From NCBI GenBank assembly GCA_015680685.1, contig MNCI01030296.1, positions 496,439 to 560,438 of the forward strand: a DNA stretch of 64,000 nucleotides. Reading direction: 5' to 3'. This DNA comes from Gnetum montanum (taxonomy: Eukaryota; Streptophyta; Gnetopsida; Gnetales; Gnetaceae). Under the pieces are notes generated by a model. That model did not search any database and had not been told where the DNA came from. It saw nothing but the letters and a program-made list of their open reading frames with translations. Positions within the stretch are counted from its first letter, which is position 1. Each line of letters begins with the position of its first letter. The position numbers were made by a program, and so were the translations under genes. Shown piece by piece: positions 35,452 through 46,765 of this stretch.

Positions 35452-36643
35452 TAACACCTCTCTGTTTCGCACAACTGACATCAAACTCTGCTATGTTTCG
35501 TTTGGAATTTGGACGGCTAGTGTCAGTAAACAGCCATGAATTTGTCCAAAAAGATATTTTGTGCAAACAATAATGTAGAATGAGAGGTGACCCTTTCAAG
35601 CCTCTATTCTGTCTTTTGTGGAGTTTTCTAGCGCTTTAGCTGCAGGTGCAGAGTTTGTTCTTGCTGTATTCGATGGCTGTGTTTCTGTGTCTAACACGGC
35701 ACCACTCACGAGCACCTCGCAACTTCCATGCGTGGTTGAAAATCAACCACGCTGGAGCGTATCTGGCTATGACCTGTTGCATCACGCAATAAACTTTTAC
35801 CTCCTTTTTCTCGGAGGCCAATTCAGAACACTAATGTCCCTGACGTCGAGGATGATGTTAACGAGTTGCAAAAGAATCAAATGGAAGGATAATTTTTTCA
35901 TATCGTGGAATATCCTCGCAAAGTAATCTAGTCTACTCCCGTCGCCTAGCGATGGAGTTTGTCAGTTCGCCCGAATTGCGTATTCGTGTTTTCTTCCGTG
36001 AGAAAAACCTTAAAAAGCTAGTTCATATTAACCAGCAAAAATTACAAACCCGCAAGGCGTACCATCCTGTATGATGAAGTTATCAGTTAAAGACCTGGTC
36101 ACTAATTTTTAAATTATTCAAATCTTTCGCATTAGCAGAATTGAAAGACAACTGAAGTAAAGTTCGTGATTAATATTCTTTATTGTGTGTTTTGAGGTGG
36201 GTTGCAAACTTGGCTTGGCTTTGCAGGGGAGTTTCTGTTTGAGCCAAGTTCAAGTTTTGGCTTTTCTTTTGTACGCTAGTTTCAACATTCTACGTTATTA
36301 GCGGTGTCATTTTTAACTTGTAACGTATAGCATCAATGCTATATTGAACGTGTAATGTCATTTTTACTCCAACTTGGATTATTTCTACTTCAACGTGCAA
36401 GCTGATTTTGGACGTCATTTCTACTTCAACATAGCACGTTGTTTCCACTTCAACCTGCAATGTCGTCTCTCCAAAAAGTAACCATTATATCTAGTGCATG
36501 TATTATTTTTGTGGAAAGACCGTCAGCACCAAAAATAAAATGACAGATTTCTTCTTCTTCCACCATGCTTTCAATGATATGAGCTCATATCAAATGCAGT
36601 AATTGGGGTTCACTCTCTACTCTAGCCTCCTCTAAATGGATTG
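35452..36643 (-). promoter_or_regulatory. Upstream region of the BAHD gene
   Basis: This is about 1.2 kb between the BAHD start codon and element D. I see no clear TATA box in the expected window. 36300-36470 holds degenerate repeats of GTCATTTCTACTTCAACGTGCAA, roughly four to five copies. No conserved coding frame was found; the short open frames at 35618-35926 are unsupported. Promoter activity is inferred from position only. Confidence 0.4.
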
Positions 36644-37566
36644 TGATAAGAGCAGTTACTCTAGCAGTTATTCTAGTGGTTACTATAGTAGTTACTCTAA
36701 TGGTTACTTTAGCGGTTACTCTAATGGTTACTCTAGTGGTTGTTTTAGCAGTTATTCTAATTATTAGAGCGGTTACTCTAATTATTAGAGTAGTTGCTCC
36801 CAAATCTATAAATACAGTGCCCAAGCGCACAATTGGGAGGAAGTTTTTTAGCAGTTAAGTAGCAAAACTCTTGTAGTCTGTTTGAAAGTTAGAGTATTTT
36901 TCAAGTGCCTGCAACAGGAGGCCTAAGTGTGGATGGATCTTTACTTGAGCATTGTGTACCTGAGCACACCTTGTGTATGGCAATAAAGATGAGCTCTTTG
37001 ATTCATCCTTGCAGCACTTGAGATTTGTTTTCTTATGCATTTCTTTTATTTTATTTTCTTATGCATTTATTTTATTTTATGCACTTTACATTTCTGTTAT
37101 TAGCACAACAATTCATTTTGATTAATTAAGCAAATCATTAAATTACACAAGCACGAGTACTTCGAGCATACGTGTAATGCTTGGTAACCCAATAACGATT
37201 AGCGTTTGGTAATCCCAATAGTCTTGCACTGGTTCAGGATGTGTACGGCAAGTGGGAACAGATGCTGGTGTTAGGATTAGTTAGAACTTAGTTAATGATT
37301 AGTTAAGTTAAAATAGTCACTTAGTTATCTCTCTCCTTCCCTACTAGCGTAGGACATAAAAACATAAAAGCTATAAAAATCATATGTCTTAAGCTTACTT
37401 AACCATACAATCATGACATACAGGTAAGCTTGGGAAGACAACAATCAACCAACCCATCCTTGTTTCACAAGGGTGCATAAGCACTTAGTTTTTGGAATTT
37501 GATCGGATTGTGCGTGAAACACTCATATTTGTATGGTTGAGCGTAGGGGTACCTCGCTGCTCATCA
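36644..37566 (+). repeat. Element D 5' LTR
   Basis: This 923-bp LTR starts TGATAAGAGCAG and ends CGCTGCTCATCA. The U3 is a 12-base minisatellite (36650-36795). The TATA box CTATAAATA is at 36806-36814. AATAAA is at 36982-36987, the likely poly(A) signal of R. The U5 holds TTATTTTATTTTCTTATGCA repeats and the shared end TATGGTTGAGCGTAGGGGTA. Confidence 0.92.
36650..36795 (+). repeat. 12-base minisatellite in element D U3
   Basis: About ten degenerate copies of GTTACTCTAGYG (agcagttactct, agtggttactat, aatggttacttt and so on), with some units inverted (AATTATTAGAG against CTCTAATTATT). The 3' LTR has the same array at 46772-46940 with a different order of units. Confidence 0.85.
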
Positions 37567-37584
37567 TTGGCGCCGTTGCCAAGG
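37567..37584 (+). other. Element D primer-binding site (tRNA-Asp)
   Basis: TTGGCGCCGTTGCCAAGG follows the LTR end directly. TGGCGCCGTTGCC is the complement of the 3' end of plant tRNA-Asp, the primer known for Athila-type elements. Confidence 0.88.
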
Positions 37585-37702
37585 AATTAGTTGTTTATGC
37601 GCTAATTAGAACATAGGAAATCATTCACATCGTTGGAACGAACCCTTAGGGTTGATTGAGAAAATAATAAACAAGAATATATTGCACATTGAACAGACAA
37701 GT

Positions 37703-39651
37703 ATGTCTCTTTTTTCGTATAAAAGCGCCTCATTGCCTAGGTCTGAAACAGGAAACAATCGACGGTGTAATACATATGACGTTGATCTGCCAATCCCTCA
37801 ACAAGTTCTAGTGGTATATATTCATCCCAATGAGAATATACCAGACTTCACCTTTATCCTCCATTAAGATGAACAACTGCATTGGTGAGACTTAGAAGGT
37901 AACATAGTGTTACCTCTCGATCGTTTAGTCCCAAGCATGCTTCTTTGTACCCTCACACGAATTGGCATGTCGCACTTACATACAGAATACATTATGCAAG
38001 ACCATGACTCGAGAGAATACTGTTAAACGGAGGCACAATGTCAAAGGGATATGCAATAGGAGAGACATCATGAGTCTTTGAAGGATAAGTGGTCGTAGGA
38101 TGTCCACATGTCTTAAGCAAAAATGAGGGTGGTGAACCTACCTTAGGCAGTTGCCCACACAACGATGTTACTCCCCTTGACTTTGGCCAAGGGGTTATGT
38201 ATTAGAACCTTCATTCCACTATTCATAACCCAGGTTCTGATACCCACGAGCACAAAGGGTTTGTAAAAGGGACACAGACACATGATAAAGATGGAAATTA
38301 TGATAGTAATCACGATTGAGGTCGAGACCACTGAAGAGAAGGTGGTAGACACCGTCATGGTGACAGTTCTTCTTCTTCTTCACTTTCACATCATCTCTTT
38401 CATCCTCTCCTTCAGTGTCCGGACATAGTCATAAAGAAAAAGACCATGGAGATAAAGGTAGGCCAAGTGGAAGTCATAGACGAAACAACCAGGAAAGGGG
38501 ACGAGGGCACTCTAGATAGTCACAACATAGAAGAAGGGAGAGTAGGGAACAATGTAGGCATCATAGACACTATGGACGAGATGATCACGATGAACCCCTA
38601 CTCGCTACTCGAAGTATGTTGGACATAACTGAGACTGTTAGAATGCCAACAAGGTACCGGAAAGATAGTAGGATCAAGAGGTTAGATATGAACAATATCC
38701 CATGATTTGAAGGGGGATACAACGTTGATCCTCAGAATCATTTACAAGCATTCTATGATGTGTGTGCCTTACAGAACATAGAGAACGAATGGCAAAAACT
38801 TAAGTTGTTCCCACAGACATTAGTTAAAGAAGCGGAAAGTTGGTATTGGTCTTTAGAACAGGAATTCATTCTTGAGTGTTAGAACAACATTCTTTAGAAC
38901 AGGAATTAAGTTGTTAGAACTATTTAATGACAAGTACTAAATGTATTCTTGAGTGTCTAACTTGCAAAAGCAAATCCAAGGCTAGAAACAAGGAGGACAT
39001 GAACCCTTGGATGCTGCCATGGGCCGATATTATGCACTGTTACACCATTGTCTTGGACATGGTTATTCGCAAAGGGATTAACTGTGCCATCTCATTGATG
39101 GGTTTAGGCATGAAACGAGAAGAACCCTTGGGACTTATGCCCAAGGAAGACTATCCAAGCTTAGATCCCATCAAATTCAAAGACTATTGGAGCAAGTTGC
39201 TAAGGAAGAAGGTGAGCTACGAAAGAGAGAAAGTGTGGAAGAGTATAATCGAGATCCTTCCCTTCGGAAGAGGGGAGTAAGATTTTATGAGGATGAAGAA
39301 GAGTCACCACTCGAAGAGATGATGAATAGGAAAACTTTGTCTATCCAAAAGATGACATCGGAAGTTTTGGCAAATGTAGACCAAATGTGGGATTTCCTAG
39401 ACAATAGATTTTAAATTGTTCTTAAAATAGTAGAGGAGTCTAGAGAGCAAGGTAGTGAGAAAAGAAAAAAGAAAGAGGCTGAATATGCATGTAGCAAGGG
39501 TAAGGGAAAAGTTGCCATCATTGAAGAGGTTGTGGATTCGGAAATAGACAATGATAGTGGATGTGAGATATGTTAATATGACCATCCTAAGGGATGTTGC
39601 CCTGTAATCTCACATCTGCAGGAGTCTAGGGTGTATGCACTCAACCCATGA
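37703..39651 (+). pseudogene. Element D gag, broken
   Basis: The ATG at 37703 opens MSLFSYKSASLPRSETGN. PDFTFILH at about 37840-37865 is shared with B and C. The capsid-type segment is at about 38650-39170 (RIKRLDMNNIP, NIENEWQKLKLFPQTL, AESWYWSLEQ). The helical part is at 39187-39414. The zinc knuckle is at about 39562-39600 (CEIC-stop-YDHPKGCC, C-x2-C-x3-H-x4-C). A small duplication near 38870-38930 repeats TTCTTTAGAACAGGAATT and shifts the frame. A Q/P-rich linker follows to S2. Confidence 0.82.
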
Positions 39652-40022
39652 TAAACAAAAGGGAAACACCCCAAAGGTTACCTTATCTTCAAGGTAACCC
39701 AAGGTAGTTCCACCAAACCTTAACATATTATCCCAGTGGAACTCCACCACAACTGATTGAGCAATATCAACAGTGGTAGCACTCACAATCATGGGGAATG
39801 CCACCACCAAGGCAACAGTATCCTTATCGATAACTTGACCCTTATGGATATTATGTGCAGTAGCCAAACTCCCCATGTGACTCTACTGGTCACATCACTC
39901 CTCAACCTCACTACCAAGCTTGCAAGGATTATGGGACTCCCTCTTCTAGGGATGATATTCTGCAAGCATATCATTCTTCTCATCCAGCTGCATCTCTTCC
40001 ACCAATAGTTTCACTACCACCT

Positions 40023-40931
40023 TGATGAGACGCGACATGCATAGTGCCGCGATATCGCAGCCGCCGCGATATCGCATCCCATGCAATGTCGTGTACGCGA
40101 TATCGCGGTCCGCCGCCATATCTATAAATAAGAGGCGACACTCCCTTCATTTCCAATNCAATGTCGTGTACGCGATATCGCGGTCCGCCGTCATATCTAT
40201 AAATAAGAGGNNNNNNNNNNNNNNNNNNNNNNNNNNNNNNNNNNNNNNNNNNNNNNNNNNNNNNNNNNNNNNNNNNNNNNNNNNNNNNNNNNNNNNNNNN
40301 NNNNNNNNNNNNNNNNNNNNNNNNNNNNNNNNNNNNNNNNNNNNNNNNNNNNNNNNNNNNNNNNNNNNNNNNNNNNNNNNNNNNNNNNNNNNNNNNNNNN
40401 NNNNNNNNNNNNNNNNNNNNNNNNNNNNNNNNNNNNNNNNNNNNNNNNNNNNNNNNNNNNNNNNNNNNNNNNNNNNNNNNNNNNNNNNNNNNNNNNNNNN
40501 NNNNNNNNNNNNNNNNNNNNNNNNNNNNNNNNNNNNNNNNNNNNNNNNNNNNNNNNNNNNNNNNNNNNNNNNNNNNNNNNNNNNNNNNNNNNNNNNNNNN
40601 NNNNNNNNNNNNNNNNNGGTGTGTACGGTAAGTGGGAACGGATGCTGACGCTAGTTAATTTAGACTTAGGACATTAGTTAGAGTTAGTTAGTTTCTCAAC
40701 CCTTTCCCTCATAGCTTAGGAGATAAATTGAAAAATACCAAAAAAATCGTATACCTCAGATTTGCTTAACCATACACCATGACACATACAAGCAAGCCTG
40801 GGAAGACAACGAACAATTAACCCCAAGTGTTTCTTGTGGCGTTAAGGCATTTAGTCTGCGGAGTTCGACCGGATCATGCGTACACGCTTGTATTCATATG
40901 GTTGAGTGTAGGGGTACCTCGCCACTCATCA
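40023..40931 (+). mobile_element. Solo LTR S2, with target duplication CACCT
   Basis: The LTR starts TGATGAGACGCG and ends GCCACTCATCA, flanked by perfect CACCT repeats (40018-40022 and 40932-40936). It is the same family as S1: TCGTGTACGCGATATCGCGG, TATCTATAAATAAGAGGCG and the U5 end all match. The U3 is packed with GATATCGC palindromes. 407 Ns (40211-40617) hide the middle, so the length is uncertain. It splits the gag-protease linker of D. Confidence 0.88.
40211..40617. other. Assembly gap (407 N) with duplicated edge
   Basis: 40084-40135 is repeated at 40159-40210 with one mismatch, the copies meeting at a single N (40158). This looks like an unmerged overlap, so the duplication is probably an assembly artefact. 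Confidence 0.85.
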
Positions 40932-41239
40932 CACCTGCTCTAGCTATGCAGGGTGAAATTCCTACCTAGCTACAGCAACATAATGCCACAAGGGCTATTA
41001 ACTCTCAACCTATTGTTGGTTCCAACAACCACATGAAGAAAAGACCTTTCTTTAGAACCAATAGACCAACCAAGTCCTTGCAATCACAAGTGGTTGATTC
41101 CTTAGACACCTCAGTATCAATAAAAAATTTGGAGCCTCCAACTCAACCACCACACTCAATGCATATGATCATGCTAACCCATGCTGTCACTGATTGGATC
41201 AAAGTTGGCCACCTTCCTAGGAAATTCTTTGATCTTGGG

Positions 41240-41600
41240 ATTCCTCTAATATACTTACAAATTGCTGGGAATGCGCCATGCAAGGCTCTTTTGGATTCAA
41301 GTTCCGGTGTCAACTTAGAAATGTACAAGGCCTAGAACCTGCCTCCATTGAAAAAGAGTAAAATTTGCTTAGAGTTGATTGACCAATCCATTACTATCCC
41401 ATTGGGACTAGTGGAGGACATTGTTACCACTATTTGTGGGTGGTCGTACCCATCTAATTTCTTAGTGATTCAAGTGAACAATGGTAAGGGGGATTTCCCA
41501 ATCATAATGGGAAGAGCATGGCTAATCACCATCGATGCATGCCTAGGAATCTGTGATCTTTCCCTAGAAATATCAAAGAAAAATGCATTCAAAAAGATCA
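41240..41600 (+). pseudogene. Element D aspartic protease region
   Basis: IYLQIAGNAPCKALLDSSSG gives the catalytic D-S-x-G-type site (aspartate kept). ICGWSYPSNFLVIQV and IIMGRAWLITIDA follow, the usual second half of Athila/Tat-type proteases. A stop after MYKA breaks the frame once. Confidence 0.78.
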
Positions 41601-41808
41601 AGAAGAAGAAAGTTCTATGCATCACATACAGTGACATAGGGTGTAATTGCGTACAGAGGTCATGGTTTGTGCAAAGTTTAACATTTCCTACATGCAATTA
41701 GTGTGTACAAGTGATCAACATACAAAGATGCCTGTATGCAGCAGCCACATAACAGGAAGACACTCAGTGACTAACAGTTGATTAAGAAAGTAGTTCACTA
41801 TTAAGGGT

Positions 41809-43410
41809 TTGATTTGCACTTACATCAATAGTATAGAAGCATTAGAGCAAGTCCACCACCAACTTCCAAGTCTTAACCTTGAAAATGTCAACTGGGGGAT
41901 GTTGAAAATCCCTAAGAAATTTAAGCAAGAGCCCCTCAAGTTGAAACCATTTCCCACTGGTATGGAATACATGTTCCTTAAAAATGGAAAAATGGTAATT
42001 ATCACCACTAAGCTTGCTCCTCAACAGAAAGAAGAATTGCTGAAGGTAATCAATAGATGGTCAAAAGCCTTCACTTGGTCATATCCCAAATTAATTGGAA
42101 TAGATCCTAGGATATGCCAACATAGGATTTACATCGACCCCCCTATGAAGTCTCGAAGACAACTGTAGAGACGATTGAACCCTAAGTTGAAGCAAGTAGT
42201 TAAGGAAGAAATTGAATAGCTTCTCAAGGCTAGGTTCATATACCCTATTGCTGATAGCAAATGGGTTAGCCCCTTAGTTATTGTGCTTAAAAAGGGAGGC
42301 AAATGGAGGGTGTGCATAGATTTCATGCTACTAAATATGGTAACATTCAAAGATCACTTTCCATTTTCATTTTTCGACCAAGCCTTAGACACCATCGCAA
42401 GGTATCACTATTACAGTTTTCTAGATGGATATAGCGGATATAACCAAATACAAATAGCCCTAGAAGACTAAGCCAAGACTATGTTCACCAGTCCTTGGGG
42501 AACATTCACATACAAACATATGCCGTTTGGCTTGTGTAATGCCCCTGTAACATTTCAATGACTAGTTCTAAGCATATTTCAATAGCAGATAGGGAATGGC
42601 GTGGAGGTCTTTATGGATGACTTCTCCACTTATGGAGCAAACTTTGATCAAGCCTTGGATCAGTTAAAACAAGTGTTAAAAATATGTGTAGAAACCAATT
42701 TGAGGCTTAACTAGCAAAAAAGCCATTTGATGGTCCAAGAAGGCGTAGTACTAGGGCACAAAATCTCACACACAGGGATAAAGGTAGACCCCGAGAAAAT
42801 CAAAATTATCTAAAGAAGTACCCATCAACCAGAAACTATTAGAGATATTCGGTCATTCCTTGGACATACTAGCTACTATAGGAGATTTATTGAGAACTTT
42901 TCAAAGGTTGCCAAACCATTGGTGAAATTAACAAAAAAGGACGTACCTTTCGAGTGGACCAAGGAATGTGAATTAGCTTTTCAAACTCTAAAATAGAAGC
43001 TCGTAGAAACACCCATTCTACAAGCTCCTGATTGGTCTAAACCATTCCATATCATGACTGACGCATCCAACTATGCCTTAGGAGCCATACTTACATAGTT
43101 AGATGACCAGAAGCATCCTTATTACATCAACTGTGCAAGTAGAAGTATCGCTGGTGCACAACTTAACTACACTACCACAGAGAAAGAATTAATGGCTGTA
43201 GTGTTTGCACTAGAAAAGTTTAGACATTATGTATTAGGATATTAAGTATATATACATATAGATCATAGTTTAATAAGGTTCCTCATGAATAAGCCAATGG
43301 TAAGCCCTCATATCATATGATGGCTTGTAATCTTACAAGAGTTCGATCTTACGATGATCGATCGTAAAGGCACCAAGAACGTAGTTGTTGATCATTTTTC
43401 TCAGTTGTGA
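41809..43410 (+). pseudogene. Element D reverse transcriptase and RNase H, broken
   Basis: RT motifs in order: ADSKWVSPLVIVLKKGGKWR (about 42250), CIDFMLLN (42315), FLDGYSGYNQIQIA (42420), MPFGLCNAPVTFQ (42525), VFMDDFSTYG (42607-42636, both catalytic aspartates intact) and LGHTSYYRRFIENFSK (42860). RNase H is at about 43040-43330: MTDASNYALGAIL, TTEKELMAVVFALEKFRHYV and IHIDHSLIRFLMN carry D, E and D. Stops include TAG for expected glutamine (LT*LDD, LK*KL), TAG for tryptophan (LN*QKSH) and TGA for arginine (FQ*LVL), all explained by single transitions. Confidence 0.88.
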
Positions 43411-43560
43411 TGGGAGAACAAAGAGGATGAGTATCCGATTTCTGATCATTTCCCTGATGAATTCCTCTTTGCTAGTGTAGTGAATAATCAATCACCCATG
43501 GAGACAAACTGGTATAGTAGCATTCTTACCTATCTCCTCATCCAACAAACACCACAAGAG

Positions 43561-44800
43561 TTAAATCTTAAGAAGAAACAATAGTTTCTTCATTGAGCCA
43601 AGTACTTTATGGAGACCAATGGGCAACTTTACAAAGTGTGTCCCGATGGCTTGGTTCGATGGTGTGTTCTTGATATAGATCAACTACGAGTTCTCCAAGA
43701 TGCTCATGAGGGTCCTTGTGGGGTTCATTACGCTAGGAGACAAATGACCATCAAGATCCTGCTTGTAGCATATTATTGGCATACATTGTTTCGGGATACC
43801 CATCAATTTTTCTAATCTTGTGAGCGTTGTCAATGTGATGGGGGAATGACTGTTAGAATAGAAGGTCTGCAACAATGGATCCAACCGTTAGAACCCTTCG
43901 ACATTTGGGGAATTGATTTTATGAGGCCAATTACACCAATGTCTAATGGAACAACGTATATTATTGTTATTGTTGATTACCTAACAAAATGGGCTGAAGA
44001 AACTACTGTTAAGGATTGTACATCATCTACAACTGCACTATTTGTTCAACAACAAATCATAAATAGGTTTGGTGTGCCTTGTGCGCTTGTTTTAGACAAC
44101 GGTACCCACTTCACAGGTGCAACTTTTTGGAAATTAATGCAATACTTAGGGGTTGAACACAAATTGACAACACCATACCATGCCCAAGTGAATAGTCAAG
44201 CCAAAGTCACCAATAGGGAGATTACAAAAATATTGATAAGAACTATTAGCAAGTTTCAATTAGATTGGAGCACTAAAATAAACGATGCTCTTTGGGCATA
44301 CCACTCCACATGGAAACTCCCTACAAGCTACTCTCCCTATGAGTTAGTGTATGGTAAATTACCAATGGTCCCCATTCAAATTGAGCTCTGTACACTATCC
44401 ACGACATGTGACCTCAACCTTGACCTTGATCTAGTATAGAAACAACGATTAGTAACCTTTAATTTGGTAGATGAAAATCGACTAGCTGCCCTATCATCTA
44501 ATGAATTGCACAAGGCATTCAATAAACAATGTCATGACCTAAGGATTAGGAAAGTTAAATATCAACCGGGAGATAAACTTCTCTACTGAAATCCCACACA
44601 TGTGCCATAATGTACTAAATTTCAAACACTATGAAAAGGACCTTATATTATTTATGCAACTTTTTCTTTAGGGGCTATGACAATATACAAACCTAAGAGC
44701 TCGAACAAGAAACTGTTGGTCAACGTGCAACAAACCAAACCTTTCCAAGAGCTTAGGACAGCTAGTACACGTGCTACCTTTGTTAGTGGACAACCTTGCT
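43561..44800 (+). pseudogene. Element D integrase, nearly open
   Basis: The zinc-binding region is at 43690-43845 (HEGPCGVHYARRQM, then SCERC). The catalytic core is nearly open in 43846-44439: WGIDFMRPI (first D), VPCALVLDNGTHFTG (second D) and VTNREITKI (E). LPTSYSPYELVYGKLPMVPI and YQPGDKLLY are in the C-terminal part. No chromodomain. Stops at 44437 and within the C-terminus break it. Confidence 0.87.
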
Positions 44801-46372
44801 TACTATTTCAGATCTCCTTCTTCCAACTTAGTCACGGGGGAGATGGCCACCTATGTTAACCATTCTAGGCCCTCAATTCTTTTTGAATTTTTGTTTCAGA
44901 TATTTTTGTTTTACACATTTTTCCAACTTTTCTTATTTTTTGTTTTACACCATCGTTCATATTTTTACTATTTCTTTGTTTGCTTAATTTACTTTTATTT
45001 GTCATCCAATAAGTGCTCATGATGATGGATTGAATTATACCATATTGGTTGCTAATGTTTGGTTTTTTACCTTTGAATTATGATGCTGATAGTAAGGTAT
45101 GGTTCTTCTGGTAAAACATGCAATGAGTCCACGCCGTCCACTCAACCATACAACTCTATGATCTCCTTTGGCTTGAAACTGTATAGTCCCTTTTTTTAAG
45201 TAAATTTATTAATGAATTGGTGGCTAGGTACTTTTCAAACCAAGGAAATACTCAAGGGATGAAAAGGGTGTGACTTCAAGGGGATTCAATGCATTTGTGT
45301 TGGCCATTCTCTTGGGTGGTTGGATGCTTGTTTCTTGGGTTTTTCGCCATTCTGACATTGTTCGAAAATCAAGAAGTCGAGTGAATAAAATTAAGTCTTT
45401 GCATGGTGTGGTTCTCACACAAAAAAAAGGAGCAAAGTGAGAATTCAAAGCACACCCCTTAGACATAATAAAGTAATATGGGCTACAAGCACTGGTTATG
45501 AAATTGGAAAGACATGTCACCCATGCTTGAAGGTTCCCTCTAACTAAGGCCCTTTCTCACTTCTTGCTTCTCAATCTCACTCTCCTTGGGATGGTGGTCA
45601 CTCTTTGTGAAGGCATTCTTGTTGCTTCAAGAGGATGGATTGGCCAGGTGTATTGATTCGAGGTCACTAAATGTGGTTGGTTTGAGTCTGGATTTGAGAT
45701 GAAGTTCTACTTAGTCATCTTAACCATGAAATACACAAGGGGCTTTACAAAACCTTGTTCTTTGGATTCTATTCTATTCTCTCCTCTCCATCTTTCTTTC
45801 CATTTTCCACCTCATTGTCGATTTTATCATTAGTCTATTTTGGGCCGATGCATTGTTTTTTTGTGGTGAATTCTTGTGGGTAAGTTTTTAACTCTTGCTT
45901 CCAAATGACATTTCTAGAGCCTACGGACTCTTTGGTTTGTGGGTTTGTCAGGGCATAAAAGACATGAGCATGCTTTGGGAGGACCCACTGGCATTCTTTT
46001 TGGTGTAATTGTTAACTTCTTTCCCTTAAACATTTCCTGCAATCAATCATTTCTTATTTCATCCCCATCCATGACATCCATTTTATTAGCATTGCCATTG
46101 ATATTTTTCATCTTTCTTGTTCCTCATGTTTTTCCATCTTATAGTTATTAGAGGTTCGCTGTTAGTCGTGGGGGCCCTGGCACAAATTTTTGAATTTTAT
46201 CCATTTTACTATTTGCCTAACCCCTACACCTTGGGTAGTCACATGTGATAAATATCCTAACTAGTTTCTACCATAACCACAACTCAGCCAATGCACTTCA
46301 TATCGAGGCAAGTGATGAACTACATTGTGGTTTATCTATCTTTGCTCATTTGTGACTGTGTTGTGTGTGCAG
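44801..46372 (+). other. Element D post-integrase spacer
   Basis: This is non-coding. It shares long stretches with the B spacer and holds the group motif at 45504-45534. The internal U3-like block expected near 46140 is absent. The region ends with TGTGTGCAG just before an ATG at 46373, a good splice-acceptor sequence. Confidence 0.65.
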
Positions 46373-46730
46373 ATGACGATCATACAAAAAATGGATTAGG
46401 CTTGGAGGAAGCACTCAGGATGGACTCGAACTAGAGCATTTATGAAAGGAGCAAGTTTGGTGGCGTGGCTATGGATAAACAATAGAAGGTGTAATCTTAG
46501 CATTGGCGGCAACACGCTTCATCTTCTTTCTCTCTCTCTTTTTCTCTTCAAGCTGCCAAATAAAGGCTTGGATGTCATTTATGTACGAGTGTTCACCATA
46601 ATGGTCCTGAACACTAATGTTGTAATATGCTTATTAATTTGTTCACTGGGCGTGTTGAGTCTATCATCCCATTCCATCGTTAGTTGTCAATTAGTTAATA
46701 ATCCCATACCTTCCCAATATTTTGTAAAGA
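46373..46730 (+). pseudogene. Element D ORF3 stub (large internal deletion)
   Basis: The ATG at 46373 (MTIIQKMD) is in the same place as the B ORF3 ATG at 27915. About 360 bases later the sequence is already the region that follows ORF3 in B (TTAATAATCCCATACC near 46695). Roughly 2.5 kb of ORF3 is missing and no conserved ORF3 motif remains. Confidence 0.6.
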
Positions 46731-46765
46731 ACTCAAGGATGAGTTTTCATTCAGTCATGGGGGTA
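46731..46765 (+). other. Element D polypurine tract and conserved block
   Basis: ACTCAAGGATGAGTTTTCAT, then CAGTCATGGGGGTA directly before TGATGAGAGC. The G-run is the likely plus-strand primer. Confidence 0.85.

Noticed and set aside
35482-35484. Upstream TTG as the BAHD start codon
   Set aside because: Plant genes start at ATG; in-frame ATGs at 35481 and 35451 are available, and 35451 fits the family N-terminus.
40022-40648. Open frame of about 208 codons
   Set aside because: Most of it is Ns in an assembly gap, and the rest is the solo LTR S2.
46140-46170. Remnant of an internal U3-like block in element D (GTTATTAGAG)
   Set aside because: The match to the U3 repeat is only about ten bases in AT-rich DNA, too short to claim.
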